Shown here piece by piece: positions 32,977-42,236 of a DNA stretch of 46,692 nt; position 1 is the stretch's first letter; each line of letters starts with the position of its first letter. This DNA comes from Methanobacterium sp. (GTDB lineage: Archaea; Methanobacteriota; Methanobacteria; Methanobacteriales; Methanobacteriaceae). Location: assembly GCA_039666455.1 (NCBI GenBank), contig JAVSLW010000005.1, forward strand, positions 1 to 46,692. The letters run 5' to 3'. A model generated the notes under the pieces. That model saw only the letters and a program-made list of their open reading frames with translations. It was not told the origin of the DNA and made no database searches. The position numbers and the translations under genes are program-made.

Positions 32977-34914
32977 CTAAAGTTTTTCAAGCCTGACAAA
33001 TGTCTCGTTATAAGGAGTACCATTTCCAAGCTCGCTTATCATGTCTTCAGTTAAAACATTGACGCATTTATTGTATTTTAACCATCCACCAGTTTTTGTA
33101 AGAACATAATCTTTTCTAAGCTCTTTATTTTCAATTAATTTTACAATTAGGCTTCCAACAGATGATTCAAGAAGTGCCTCCTCTCCATCATCGATTTTTT
33201 TTTCTTTTAAAATATCTGGATGTACCTGAACTTCCAAAACACCATGCTTCTGTTCATTTCGAGGAATATCAGATAATATCCATCTTTTAGGCATTATTGA
33301 GAGTAAACGAAGAGGGAATTTATCATTATTGCATTCATTGTATTCAAATTCTTGAATGAATTCAAACTTACCTGAGGGAGTTTTAAATTTTCTGTCCATA
33401 TATGGAGTTTTTGGAGCTGAAGGTACTCTGACTGGCATATTTTGGAGTTTTTCAAGTGATATTCCCTGTTTTATTAAAGGTAAAGCCAGTTTCAAAAGCC
33501 ATTCTTTTGGAGTTCCGGCCATCTCCTCTTCAAATCCAAGTCTTATGGCCAGTTGTTGAAATATCCATAGTTCAGACTTAGCTTCACCAAGAGGTTCGAC
33601 TGCAGGATTTATTGGAGTTACATAGTTACTTCCATAGCTTCCAAGGAGATCTTCATCTTCAAGAAAGGTGGTTGCAGGTAAAAATAGATCTGCAAGCTCT
33701 GTTGTATCATTCAAAATATGATCAACAGCTATCATGTAATCTGCACTTTTAAATGCTTTTTTTACCATTCTAGAATTTAGATTCATGGCAACCGGGTTTC
33801 CAGCACTTATAAAGATTAGTTTAATCTGTGGATTCTGTGCCTTTAAGATGGCATCACCAATTGTGGGCATAGGGAGTTTCCTTGTATATTCAGCAAGTTC
33901 TGCGCCTTCCAGTGAATTATCAAAAAATCCAAATTCTTCAAAACCCTGACTAACACCGCCGCCAGAAATACCAATGTTTCCAGAAATTGCAGCCAGTGCA
34001 TCAATCATCCGAAATGTTTGATGGCCTTTCAAGTATCTATGCACCCCCCAGCCTAAAATTATACTACCTGGACCTTCAGCATAAATTCTGGCCAACTCTT
34101 CAAGTTCCTTAACTGAAATATCACATTTAGATGCAAGATAAGGAAGACTGAATTCATCAAGAATTTTTTTATACTCTTTGAAGTTTACAGCATGATTATT
34201 TATGAAATCATGGTCTACAAGTTCTTCTATAAGTAAAATTTTAGATAATGCCATTGCAAGGAATGCATCAGAATCTGGAGATGGCTGAAAATGCATATCT
34301 GCCCTTTTTGCAGTTTCTGTTTTAACTGGATCTATTGCAATTATTTTGGCTCCATTTTTTCGGGCTTTTTTAAGAATTTTCCATAAGTGGATATCTGTAA
34401 CTGCTGGATTTCTGCCCCAGATGAGGATAATTTTGCTGTTTAAATGATCAAAAGGATCATGAGATATTCTTTCCCCAAAATCAAGTTCCTGACCTGCCTG
34501 GCCAATTCCTCCACAAACTGTGCCATATAGGGTTGAAACTCCTCCAAATGCATTGAAAAATCTTCGGTTAAGGATTCTAAGTGCTGTACGAGCTCCAAAA
34601 CCCTGATAATAAAGAATAGATGTGCTTCCATATTTTTCTTTAGTTTCTTTAAGCTTATCTGCTGCAATATCCAGAGCTTCGTCCCATTCAATCTTTTTCC
34701 ATTCTCCATTTTCTTTTAAAAGAGGATGAAGGATCCTTTTTGGACTGTAAAGTTTATTTTTCAGGTAATTTTTAGTACTAGCACATAAAAATCCTGCTGT
34801 AAATTTGTGTTCCCTGTTTCCAGTTAATTTAACCACTTTTCCATTTTCCACGTGGGCAACAACACTACATGCGCCTGGACAATCACGAGTACAGGCTGTA
34901 ATTACTGTTTTCAA
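32977..34914 (-). CDS. Molybdopterin oxidoreductase of unknown substrate
   Basis: 645 aa DMSO-reductase/formate-dehydrogenase superfamily catalytic subunit. The N-terminal 4Fe-4S motif is CTRDCPGAC plus a later Cys (residues 8, 12, 16, 44). ILIWGRNPAVTD, GWGVHRYLKGHQT, ISAGNPVAMNL and the C-terminal molydopterin-dinucleotide domain (LEVQVHPDIL) follow. Cys134 (GTVCGGIG) lies about where formate dehydrogenases have the metal-ligand Sec/Cys, but the adjacent His is replaced by Gly, so formate activity is doubtful. No Tat signal: cytoplasmic. Start TTG at 34914 chosen for GGAGGT seven bases upstream. Last gene of the nif-direction run, 87 bp after the ferredoxin. Confidence 0.85.
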   Translation of the reverse strand: MKTVITACTRDCPGACSVVAHVENGKVVKLTGNREHKFTAGFLCASTKNYLKNKLYSPKRILHPLLKENGEWKKIEWDEALDIAADKLKETKEKYGSTSILYYQGFGARTALRILNRRFFNAFGGVSTLYGTVCGGIGQAGQELDFGERISHDPFDHLNSKIILIWGRNPAVTDIHLWKILKKARKNGAKIIAIDPVKTETAKRADMHFQPSPDSDAFLAMALSKILLIEELVDHDFINNHAVNFKEYKKILDEFSLPYLASKCDISVKELEELARIYAEGPGSIILGWGVHRYLKGHQTFRMIDALAAISGNIGISGGGVSQGFEEFGFFDNSLEGAELAEYTRKLPMPTIGDAILKAQNPQIKLIFISAGNPVAMNLNSRMVKKAFKSADYMIAVDHILNDTTELADLFLPATTFLEDEDLLGSYGSNYVTPINPAVEPLGEAKSELWIFQQLAIRLGFEEEMAGTPKEWLLKLALPLIKQGISLEKLQNMPVRVPSAPKTPYMDRKFKTPSGKFEFIQEFEYNECNNDKFPLRLLSIMPKRWILSDIPRNEQKHGVLEVQVHPDILKEKKIDDGEEALLESSVGSLIVKLIENKELRKDYVLTKTGGWLKYNKCVNVLTEDMISELGNGTPYNETFVRLEKL

Positions 34915-35001
34915 AAAAATTACCTCCAATTAATATAATATGCGCCTAAATCTATAAAAAAATAATTATTTTATTTTAAAAAAATGAAAAAAAATGTGGG
35001 T

Positions 35002-35190
35002 TTATTCTTCAAGTGTTATAGCGTCATTAGGACAGACATCTGTGCAAATCTCACATAAGCTGCATTCATCCTCGCATTTTATTACTATCTTTTTGCCTTC
35101 AAGTACAAGAACTTCCATTGAGCAAACATCTACGCATTCTCCACACTCTAAACCATCACATTTTTCATAATCTAATTTTACTTTGCCCAT
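35002..35190 (-). CDS. Two-cluster 4Fe-4S ferredoxin
   Basis: 62 aa with two cysteine quartets. The second is the normal CxxCxxCxxxCP (CSLCEICTDVCP), and the first is CDGLECGECVDVC, i.e. Cx4CxxCxxxC, a spacing that can shift the cluster potential. An acidic small electron carrier. GGAGAT precedes the ATG. Its place between the NifX-like gene and the molybdopterin oxidoreductase suggests it carries electrons to or from one of them or to NifH. Confidence 0.88.
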   Translation of the reverse strand: MGKVKLDYEKCDGLECGECVDVCSMEVLVLEGKKIVIKCEDECSLCEICTDVCPNDAITLEE

Positions 35191-35245
35191 TTGTCTATCT
35201 CCTTGTTTTTTAGTAAATTTGAATGAAAAACTTCATATTATTTTG

Positions 35246-35557
35246 TTATTTTGAAAGATAATCTTTAATTGCTCCCCTAATTTCTCCTTGATGTTCCATT
35301 GCCTCTATTCCTTCATTTTGAAGTGCTTCTTTAGGTTCAGGTCCAATTTTACTGCATAAAACTACCTGGCAATCGTTTACAAGTTCCAGAGATTGTCTCC
35401 ACCTGTCGGAATGATCATTAATGGGTTTTCTGGGTTTTTCTCTAAGTTCAACGAAGTTAACCTGATTCCCATCAACCTCAAATATAAGGCAATGAGAAGC
35501 ATCCCCAAAGTGTAAATTTACAGTTTTACCATTATTTGAGGCAACCGCTATTTTCAT
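35246..35557 (-). CDS. nifX: NifX/NifB-type FeMo-cofactor binding protein
   Basis: 103 aa, a single dinitrogenase iron-molybdenum cofactor domain (NifX/NafY/NifB C-terminal family): start MKIAVASNNGKTVNLHFGDA with the HFG motif, CQVVLCSKIGPEPKEAL and a glycine-rich end GEIRGAIKDYL. It would bind or store NifB-co or the NifEN-bound precursor. Family members also occur outside nif operons, but here the gene lies 28 bp after nifN with GGAGAT as ribosome binding site. Confidence 0.82.
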   Translation of the reverse strand: MKIAVASNNGKTVNLHFGDASHCLIFEVDGNQVNFVELREKPRKPINDHSDRWRQSLELVNDCQVVLCSKIGPEPKEALQNEGIEAMEHQGEIRGAIKDYLSK

Positions 35558-35585
35558 AATTAATCTCCTTCTTTTAGCCTTATTA

Positions 35586-36986
35586 TTAAGTTTCTATTTC
35601 ATGTCCAGACTCATCATAGTAGTTTTCTAGAATTATGTTAGCCAGAGTGTCAACCAAACCAATCCCTGCTTTATAACCAACCATCGGCATTCTCTGGGCA
35701 CCTAAACGGTCATATATAGGGAAGCCCATTCGCAAATGTGGTATATTTTCCTCTTTAGCTATTCGTGCACCATAGGAATTTCCAATAAGCAGATCCACAG
35801 GATTCTCTTTTATCTGCTGGTGAAGGTCATAAAGGTCGCATCCTTCAAGAACTACGGGATGTGAACAACTTTCTTCTGCTACAATTTTCATATCGTCAAG
35901 GAAACGTTTGCTTTTTGGCCCTGTACAGACTATGGCAGGGATCATTCCTAATTCAGCTGTAAAACGGGCTAATGCTGCTACCACATCAGGATCACCATAA
36001 ATAGCGACCTTTCGTCCGTAGTTATATGGATGAGCATCCACCATAGCATCTATAAGCCTTCCTCTTTCTTTTTCAAGTTTAACTGGAACTTCACATCCAT
36101 TAAGCTTGCAAATTGAGGATATAAAACTATCAGTACTTTGTAATCCCACAGGCAGAAATCCTGAAATAGATTTAACATCAAATCTTTTCTCAAGGAATTT
36201 TGCCCCGGAATCAGCGTGTCTACAAAGAGATACGGTAGCTTTTGAATTGGCTGCATCTTTTATTTCATCTACAGCAGTCCCTTCTGATGGAAGGAATGAA
36301 ACTGAATCAGTATGTGGTGCATCCAGAGATTTTGAACTATCGGTAAGTATTATACTTTCAATGTCCAGAAGTTCCAGAATTTCTTTAACTTCTCTGATAT
36401 CTGCAGGTGATATATTTCCAGTTATGAAGTTAATTTTACCATTAGGTTCGTCAAGACATGCTAAATTTTCTATAAGCGATTTAATCGCCTTATCATAACC
36501 ATCCACATGGGATCCAGCATAACTTGGAGTGGATATTGGAACAATTGCAGGTAGTTCCTCATCAGGATGTTTCTGCCTAAATTTACCGATTATAAGGCTC
36601 ATATCATCCCCTACAGTCTCGGTAAGACAACTTGAGGTGACACCTATGATTTCAGGTTTGTACTCTTTCCATATTGTCTCCAGAGCCTTTAAAAGGTTTG
36701 CTTCTCCGCCGTAAACCACAGTTCCTTCACTCATGGAAGTGGAAGAAACATTTACAGGCTCTCTGAAATGCCTGCATAATTGAAACCTCATGTAAGTGCT
36801 GCAGCCCTGGGAGCCGTGAATTAGAGGCATTGCACCACGAACTCCAAGCAGAACCTGTACTGCCCCCATAGGCTGGCACATTTTGGAGGGATTGATAACT
36901 GCAAAGTGTTTGTTAGGGATTGGCCTGTGAATTTCACCACAAATTCTTGAATTTTTGATTATGCCATCACCTGTATTTTCATTCAT
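35586..36986 (-). CDS. nifN: Nitrogenase cofactor scaffold protein NifN
   Basis: Beta-like subunit of the NifEN scaffold on which FeMo-co is assembled. PSKMCQPMGAVQVLLG, HGSQGCSTYMRFQLCRHFREP and TSSCLTETVGDD keep all three NifK-like cluster cysteines. A frame from 37061 is open, but ATG at 36986 (MNENTGDG) is just after the nifE stop with GGGGAT upstream, so I use it, giving 466 aa. Distinguished from NifK by position and by the order nifE-nifN. 1 nt separates it from nifE, implying coupling. Confidence 0.87.
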   Translation of the reverse strand: MNENTGDGIIKNSRICGEIHRPIPNKHFAVINPSKMCQPMGAVQVLLGVRGAMPLIHGSQGCSTYMRFQLCRHFREPVNVSSTSMSEGTVVYGGEANLLKALETIWKEYKPEIIGVTSSCLTETVGDDMSLIIGKFRQKHPDEELPAIVPISTPSYAGSHVDGYDKAIKSLIENLACLDEPNGKINFITGNISPADIREVKEILELLDIESIILTDSSKSLDAPHTDSVSFLPSEGTAVDEIKDAANSKATVSLCRHADSGAKFLEKRFDVKSISGFLPVGLQSTDSFISSICKLNGCEVPVKLEKERGRLIDAMVDAHPYNYGRKVAIYGDPDVVAALARFTAELGMIPAIVCTGPKSKRFLDDMKIVAEESCSHPVVLEGCDLYDLHQQIKENPVDLLIGNSYGARIAKEENIPHLRMGFPIYDRLGAQRMPMVGYKAGIGLVDTLANIILENYYDESGHEIET

Positions 36987-36987
36987 T

Positions 36988-38562
36988 TCAAATCCCCTGA
37001 TATTTTTTTGGAGTGAATTTCCACACAGGACTTGATACTGCCCTGTCAAGTTCTTTAGCAAAATTTATGAATCCTTTAAAACCTGCAAAGGATGTTATTC
37101 TGTCATGGTTAAAGTCACAAAATGGTATTCCCAATTTATGAGTCATATACTTCTCTTTTGCACCAGAAATGACCAGATCTGGCTGATATTTTTGAAGGAG
37201 TCTGGATAATTCCATGGAATTAGCATCATCTACAACAAGAGTTCCTTCGCTTACAGTTTCCATAATGCGTTCGTAATCTTCAGGAAGGCCATTTTGAGTA
37301 CCGGTCATGATAACCTTCATTCCAAGCTCTTCAAAAGCCCTAATAAGGGACCATGCCTTATTACCTCCAACATAAACTGCAACTCGTTTACCAGTTAACT
37401 TCTTTTTATAGTGGCTTATTTTGGATCTTACTGTTTCTATTTCAGTTCTGATTAGTTCATCTGTTTTTTCAATCATTTCTGGATTCCCAAAGAACTCAGA
37501 AATAATTTTAAGCGATTTAGCAGTGTCATCTATACCAAAGAAGTTCACTTTGAGATAGGGTATGCCGTATTTTTCTTCCATCTGCCGGGCCAGATAGTTG
37601 GATGATTTCTGGCACTGCACTATGTTCAAATCAGCGTGATGTGCCTTAGCTATATCTTCAACACATGAATCACCAGTTAGAACCGATAGAACTTTTACTC
37701 CCATCTTTTCTATGAGAGGTTTAATTGCCCAGAGGTCTCCAGCCACGTTGAATTCCCCCACTATGTTCAGGGTTGGCTGTGTACTGATTTCACTCTTAAG
37801 TTTACTATCCATCTCTCCAGTACCTATCAGATAATCCAGCATGGCATCACAGGCCAGCTGGTGCCCTAACGATTTGTTGAAGCTCCTGAATCCTTCTGAT
37901 TGCACAGGGATAACTCTGCATTCAGTAACTTTTTCAGCTTCTCTGCAAACTGCTTTTAAATCATCACCGATTAGACCCACAACACAGGTAGAGTAAACAA
38001 ATATGGCTGAGGGTTGGTAGAGGCTGTTAAGCTCAATTATAGTACTGAATAATTTTTTCTCCCCTCCAAATACTATATCCTTCTCTTCAAGGTTGGTGGA
38101 GAACCCTGTTTTATAAAGATCCTCTCCTGAAGTTCGGCTACCTCGAATATCCCATGTGCATGATGCGCATCCTATAGGTCCGTGGACAAGGTGTATGGCA
38201 TCGGTGATGGGCATGAGTACTACTCGAGCTCCGCCGTAAACGCATGACCTCTGGGTGACTATTCCCGGTACTGAAGCTGTGTTACAACACGGCCCCCCTT
38301 CATCTTCGCTTTTTTTTATGCACATGTGATCCAGACGAGATTCAAGAGTCTTAATGATGGATTCAGGAACATGATCAACAACAATCTCACCATTAGAAGC
38401 TTTATCAGGCGATGAATCCTTTATTAATGAGTATGGTTGGCTATTTTGTAACATATCTGGTTGATTGAATGAATTTATAATCTTTCCATTATTATCTGAT
38501 TTTTCAGAGTTTTTTGGAGATTTAACTGCATTTTGCATTTTTTTACCTTTAAAAAACCGCAT
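36988..38562 (-). CDS. nifE: Nitrogenase cofactor scaffold protein NifE
   Basis: Alpha-like subunit of NifEN, 524 aa. CVYGGARVVLMPITDAIHLVHGPIGCA and YSTCVVGLIGDD supply the cluster cysteines, VQCQKSSNYLA matches the cofactor Cys, but where NifD has a cofactor His the sequence reads DFNHDRITSFAG, with Asn, which marks it as NifE rather than NifD. About 60 polar residues (rich in Ser, Asn, Lys, Asp) precede the conserved part. GGGGT five bases before the ATG at 38562 supports the long start. The gap to nifK carries two tandem hairpins. Confidence 0.9.
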   Translation of the reverse strand: MRFFKGKKMQNAVKSPKNSEKSDNNGKIINSFNQPDMLQNSQPYSLIKDSSPDKASNGEIVVDHVPESIIKTLESRLDHMCIKKSEDEGGPCCNTASVPGIVTQRSCVYGGARVVLMPITDAIHLVHGPIGCASCTWDIRGSRTSGEDLYKTGFSTNLEEKDIVFGGEKKLFSTIIELNSLYQPSAIFVYSTCVVGLIGDDLKAVCREAEKVTECRVIPVQSEGFRSFNKSLGHQLACDAMLDYLIGTGEMDSKLKSEISTQPTLNIVGEFNVAGDLWAIKPLIEKMGVKVLSVLTGDSCVEDIAKAHHADLNIVQCQKSSNYLARQMEEKYGIPYLKVNFFGIDDTAKSLKIISEFFGNPEMIEKTDELIRTEIETVRSKISHYKKKLTGKRVAVYVGGNKAWSLIRAFEELGMKVIMTGTQNGLPEDYERIMETVSEGTLVVDDANSMELSRLLQKYQPDLVISGAKEKYMTHKLGIPFCDFNHDRITSFAGFKGFINFAKELDRAVSSPVWKFTPKKYQGI

Positions 38563-38588
38563 TTTTTACCCCTATACATTTAAAACAT

Positions 38589-38643
38589 ACTATTTTCAAA
38601 AATAGTGATTCAAGCCATTTGAATTGGATTATTAAAATGGCTT
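38589..38643. promoter_or_regulatory. Two tandem hairpins between nifK and nifE
   Basis: In the 105-bp gap the first dyad is ACTATTTT-CA-AAAATAGT (38589-38606) and the second AAGCCATTT/AAATGGCTT (38612-38620 and 38635-38643, 14-nt loop). Both are perfect. On the minus-strand mRNA they would fold just after nifK. They may protect the nifHDK mRNA, attenuate into nifENX, or act as binding sites. No TATA box clearly separates them from nifE. Confidence 0.55.
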
Positions 38644-38667
38644 TGAGGGATTTAGTAAGAGTTTAGT

Positions 38668-40059
38668 CTATTGCTGGAGCTTCCAGTATTCATTATCATC
38701 ATAGCATTTTTCAAATACTGTATTTGTTATTCTGTCCATGAGGTTAACTCCACCATTGTATCCAACTACAGGTACTCTGTGATATCCTACTCGGTCATAA
38801 ACAGGAAATCCAACCCTTATAAGCGGAATATCAAGTGATTTAGCGAATAATCTTCCATCAGAATGGCCAATCATAAGATCTACTGGATTTTCTTGTAGAT
38901 GTGTTTCTAAGTCCCTTAAGTCGCTTCTTATCAATACGTCTACAGGTTCGTCTGATTCTTTAGCTACTTTTTTCATCTCTTCAACAAATTCTGGGCTTTC
39001 AACACCAGTACAGACCACTGAAGGGATCATACCTAATTCCGAGACAAATCTAGCAATCCCTGAACTTATTGCCGGATCTCCAAACACCGCGACCTTTCGT
39101 CCAAATAGATATCTTGATGCAATGTCCGCCATTGAATCTATGAGCAGTCCTCTTTCATCTAAGATTGCATCTGGGATTTCTAAACCTGTGAATTTCTTTA
39201 AATTCCTCAAGAACTGGTCGGTGTTTTGAACTCCAATAGGTATTGGGCCAACTGCTGCAGGAACATCATATTTTTTCTCCAGTGATACAGCACCAGAACC
39301 TGCATATCCACATAAAGAGATTGTACCAAGACTATTTGAAGTATCACAGATTTCTTCTACTGTTGTTCCTCCTTTTGGATAGAATGGTTTCATTTCTGTT
39401 GCAGACGGTCTTAAAGGCGAATCAAAGGGATCTGAAATATCTGTAAGAAACAGTCCTTCAATACCCATCAAAGCAAGAATATGTTTTATTTCTCGTATAT
39501 CTCCCGGGCTTACAATTCCTGGAATTATATTAACTTTGTCATTAGATTCACCTGGATCACGAGCTAAATTATCAACCAGTGCTTTAATTGCATTGTCATA
39601 ACCTTTAAAATGGGTTTCAACAAAACTTGGAGTACTTATTGGCACAATTTTTACTTTTTCTGCCTCTTCCTCCCCCATTCTCTCTTTCATCTCTTTTTTG
39701 GCTACTTTAATGAATCCATCCATGTCATCTCCAATTATCTCACTTGAACATGTACTGATTGCCCCTATTAAACTCGGTTTGAACCTCATTGCAAGATTTC
39801 CAATACCAGATATCAGATTTCTTCTCCCACCAAAAACTGCAGCATCTTCGTGAAGTGATGTTACAGCAATTTCAGAGGGTTCACGGAAGTGGCGGGCGAA
39901 AGCATATCTAACAAATGTAGAACATCCCTGGGCACCATGTACCAATGGAAGTCCTCTTCTTATTCCTGTAACTGCATACATTGCTCCCATTGGCTGGCAG
40001 GTCACAAGAGGATTAATTACAGAAGTTCTCTCTTTTTTAATTACATTTGCACAGCTCAT
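38668..40059 (-). CDS. nifK: Nitrogenase MoFe protein beta chain
   Basis: 463 aa beta subunit of dinitrogenase. PLVTCQPMGAMYAVTG, HGAQGCSTFVRYAFARHFREP and STCSSEIIGDD carry the three P-cluster cysteines. The short N-terminus is normal for archaeal NifK. The ATG overlaps the nifD stop by four bases (ATGA), ensuring coupled synthesis, and GAGGTAATAG precedes it. Downstream hairpins separate it from nifE. Confidence 0.93.
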   Translation of the reverse strand: MSCANVIKKERTSVINPLVTCQPMGAMYAVTGIRRGLPLVHGAQGCSTFVRYAFARHFREPSEIAVTSLHEDAAVFGGRRNLISGIGNLAMRFKPSLIGAISTCSSEIIGDDMDGFIKVAKKEMKERMGEEEAEKVKIVPISTPSFVETHFKGYDNAIKALVDNLARDPGESNDKVNIIPGIVSPGDIREIKHILALMGIEGLFLTDISDPFDSPLRPSATEMKPFYPKGGTTVEEICDTSNSLGTISLCGYAGSGAVSLEKKYDVPAAVGPIPIGVQNTDQFLRNLKKFTGLEIPDAILDERGLLIDSMADIASRYLFGRKVAVFGDPAISSGIARFVSELGMIPSVVCTGVESPEFVEEMKKVAKESDEPVDVLIRSDLRDLETHLQENPVDLMIGHSDGRLFAKSLDIPLIRVGFPVYDRVGYHRVPVVGYNGGVNLMDRITNTVFEKCYDDNEYWKLQQ

Positions 40060-41492
40060 TCTATTACCTCCTCTTCACTTTCTTCCAATTCTTCTTCAAA
40101 TTCAATCATATTCCATACAGGACTGTAAATAGCAGCATATATGTCACGGGCAAGGTTCAGGAATCCTTCAAAGCCTATATACGGTCCGTTTTCATATGAA
40201 TGAATTAAAATACCGGGCACTCCAAACTTATGGGCCTTGTATTTCTCCTTTACACCAGAAAGGATTATATCTGGCTTATAGACCTCAAGAATTTCTTCAA
40301 ATTCCAGTGAATTTGGATCATCAATTATGACTGTTTCTTCCCCTACACGTGCTTTAATTTTCTCATATCCGTCTTCGTGTTCAAACATTGTTGATACTGC
40401 CACTGTTTCCATTCCAAGCTCTTCTTTTAATGGTTCAGGAAAATGCCAGTTTTTAGGACCTCCAGAAAACATCCATACTTTCTTTCCCTGAAGTTTTTCT
40501 TTATAGAAATCTAACTCCGGTTGTATTTCTTTCATTTTACGTTCTATAAGCTTTTTAGCATTTTCTTCAAGGCCAAAATATTTTGCGACAGCCATCAGGT
40601 TTTCTGCACAGTATTTTGGGCCGAAAAAGTCCACTTTAATGTAAGGGATGCCATATTTTTCCTCTATTAAGTCAGCTATGTAATTTGCAGATCTCTGACA
40701 TCTTACCAGGCTTAATTTAGCCCTGTGCATCCAGCATATCTCATCATGACTGCTATCTCCAGTAAATCTTGAGAGTATATTTATACCTATCTCCTTCAGG
40801 TAGGGTTCCAGGATCCAGTTGTCTCCATCTATGTTATATTCACCAATCAGGTTCACATCATAGGGTGTTGTCTCAGGTGGCTCTTTTGTACCTACAAGGC
40901 GATTAAAGAAGGTTATATTACCCTCGTGGTGTCCTTTAGATTGAGTAGGGCCTGAAAATCCTGGGACATTGAATGCCACAACATCTTTACCCAGTTCTTC
41001 TGACAATTGTTTTGCAACAGCATCCATATCATCCCCTATAAGTCCTGTAGTACATGTGGCGTAGGTATAAATAGCGCCAACAAATGGAAATTCCTTAGCT
41101 GCTTCTAATATTGATTGTCTGAGTTTTTTCATTCCTCCAAAAACCACATCTGATTCTTTAAGGTCTGTACCCATGCAGTATTTCAGGTTGAAGTTTTCTA
41201 CTGGAACTTTATCCCCGTTTGGAAGATCAGGTGAAGTTGGGTACCTTTTACTTCCACTGCTGTTAGTAGTGCATCCTACAGGAGCATGAACTATATGAAC
41301 AACGTCCTTTATGGCTCCACCTATTACTCCCCTGATCCCTGCAAATGAGCATCCGCGCTCGGTCATGCATCCAGGAATGGTCGTAGTATTACATTTAGGG
41401 ATATGTTCCACAGGATCTGCTGAATCTTTCACATAAACATGTTTTTCTCTATCTGGAATTTCTTTATCAACTTCAAAAAGTTTGTAAGGCAT
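40056..41492 (-). CDS. nifD: Nitrogenase MoFe protein alpha chain
   Basis: 478 aa catalytic subunit. P-cluster cysteines are at GCMTERGC (Cys48), PVGC (Cys74) and YATCTTGLIGDD (Cys147). FeMo-co ligands are Cys265 (LVRCQRSANYIA) and His431 (LIHSYENGPYIG), corresponding to the known Cys275/His442 of Azotobacter. So it is a true Mo-type NifD, not NifE or VnfD-like by these motifs. The C-terminus is strongly acidic. GGGGAG lies before the ATG at 41492. Confidence 0.95.
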   Translation of the reverse strand: MPYKLFEVDKEIPDREKHVYVKDSADPVEHIPKCNTTTIPGCMTERGCSFAGIRGVIGGAIKDVVHIVHAPVGCTTNSSGSKRYPTSPDLPNGDKVPVENFNLKYCMGTDLKESDVVFGGMKKLRQSILEAAKEFPFVGAIYTYATCTTGLIGDDMDAVAKQLSEELGKDVVAFNVPGFSGPTQSKGHHEGNITFFNRLVGTKEPPETTPYDVNLIGEYNIDGDNWILEPYLKEIGINILSRFTGDSSHDEICWMHRAKLSLVRCQRSANYIADLIEEKYGIPYIKVDFFGPKYCAENLMAVAKYFGLEENAKKLIERKMKEIQPELDFYKEKLQGKKVWMFSGGPKNWHFPEPLKEELGMETVAVSTMFEHEDGYEKIKARVGEETVIIDDPNSLEFEEILEVYKPDIILSGVKEKYKAHKFGVPGILIHSYENGPYIGFEGFLNLARDIYAAIYSPVWNMIEFEEELEESEEEVIE

Positions 41493-41518
41493 ATCTACTC
41501 CCCTTAATAAATTGTAAT

Positions 41519-41887
41519 CTATAAAATTGCTTCTTCTCCATGTTCATTTGTCCTTATTCTTACAGAATCATCAATTGGGCAGACAAATAATTTACCATCA
41601 CCTATTTGCCCTGTCTGATTAACCCTCATTATAGATTCAACTACAAGAGAAGCGTCTTCATCGGGTACAACAAGTGATATTAGCCGTTTTGGCATGTATC
41701 TCATGCTACCTTCTTCTTTTAGAAGTTCCTGTTCATTTATGTCGAAGGATACCTCCCCTATTATTGCTTTCTGTCTCCCTCTTCCCATGACCCTGTGTGC
41801 AGTCATTGCTGGAAATCCAAGGGCACTTAAAACTTCTTTTGTTTGAGTCATTTTATTCGGACGTATAATGGCAATAATTTCTTTCAT
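41519..41887 (-). CDS. nifI2: PII-like nitrogenase switch protein NifI2
   Basis: 122 aa GlnB-family protein: IIAIIRPNKMTQTKEVLSALGFPAMTAHRVMGRGRQK, the NifI-type T-loop, and IGDGKLFVCPIDDSVRIRTNE. NifI1 and NifI2 form a complex that inhibits dinitrogenase when ammonium is added and is relieved by 2-oxoglutarate. The T-loop is longer than in NifI1. GAGGTG precedes the ATG. 17 bp gap to nifI1. Confidence 0.93.
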   Translation of the reverse strand: MKEIIAIIRPNKMTQTKEVLSALGFPAMTAHRVMGRGRQKAIIGEVSFDINEQELLKEEGSMRYMPKRLISLVVPDEDASLVVESIMRVNQTGQIGDGKLFVCPIDDSVRIRTNEHGEEAIL

Positions 41888-41904
41888 CTTTACACCTCTA
41901 CGTC

Positions 41905-42222
41905 TTAAAGACCCTTGCTCCTTGTTCTTACAGTGTATACCTCATCTACAGGACTTACGAATATTTTTCCATCGCCAAAACTACCTGTAAATGCTGATTC
42001 ATTTATTATATCGATTATTGCGTTAGTATTTTCATCTTCCACAACAAGTAAAAGCATTGTTTTTGGTAGTTCGTCGTAGTAAATCTTGTCAATTCGAATT
42101 CCTTTTTGTTTACCCCTACCAACGACATCCATTTTTGTAAGCGCTACGTATCCTGCATCTGCCAGTGAATCTACCACTTCTTCTGCTTTTTCTGGTCTTA
42201 TAATTGCTCTAACCATTTTCAT
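41905..42222 (-). CDS. nifI1: PII-like nitrogenase switch protein NifI1
   Basis: 105 aa GlnB-family protein: VRAIIRPEKAEEVVDSLADAGYVALTKMDVVGRGKQKG and SFGDGKIFVSPVDEVYTVRTRSKG. Partner of NifI2 in post-translational ammonium switch-off. Position between nifH and nifI2 is diagnostic of the archaeal nif operon. There is an in-frame ATG two codons after the listed start (MKMVRA), and either could be used. Confidence 0.93.
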   Translation of the reverse strand: MKMVRAIIRPEKAEEVVDSLADAGYVALTKMDVVGRGKQKGIRIDKIYYDELPKTMLLLVVEDENTNAIIDIINESAFTGSFGDGKIFVSPVDEVYTVRTRSKGL

Positions 42223-42236
42223 TTTTACACATCCAT

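Noticed and set aside
35246..35557. Assignment as NifB
   Set aside because: Only the cofactor-binding domain is present. The radical SAM domain that defines NifB is absent.
36988..38562. Second nifD or an alternative (V/Fe-only) nitrogenase alpha chain
   Set aside because: The cofactor His is replaced by Asn and the gene sits with nifN, so NifE is the right call. No anfG/vnfG-like gene exists in the window.
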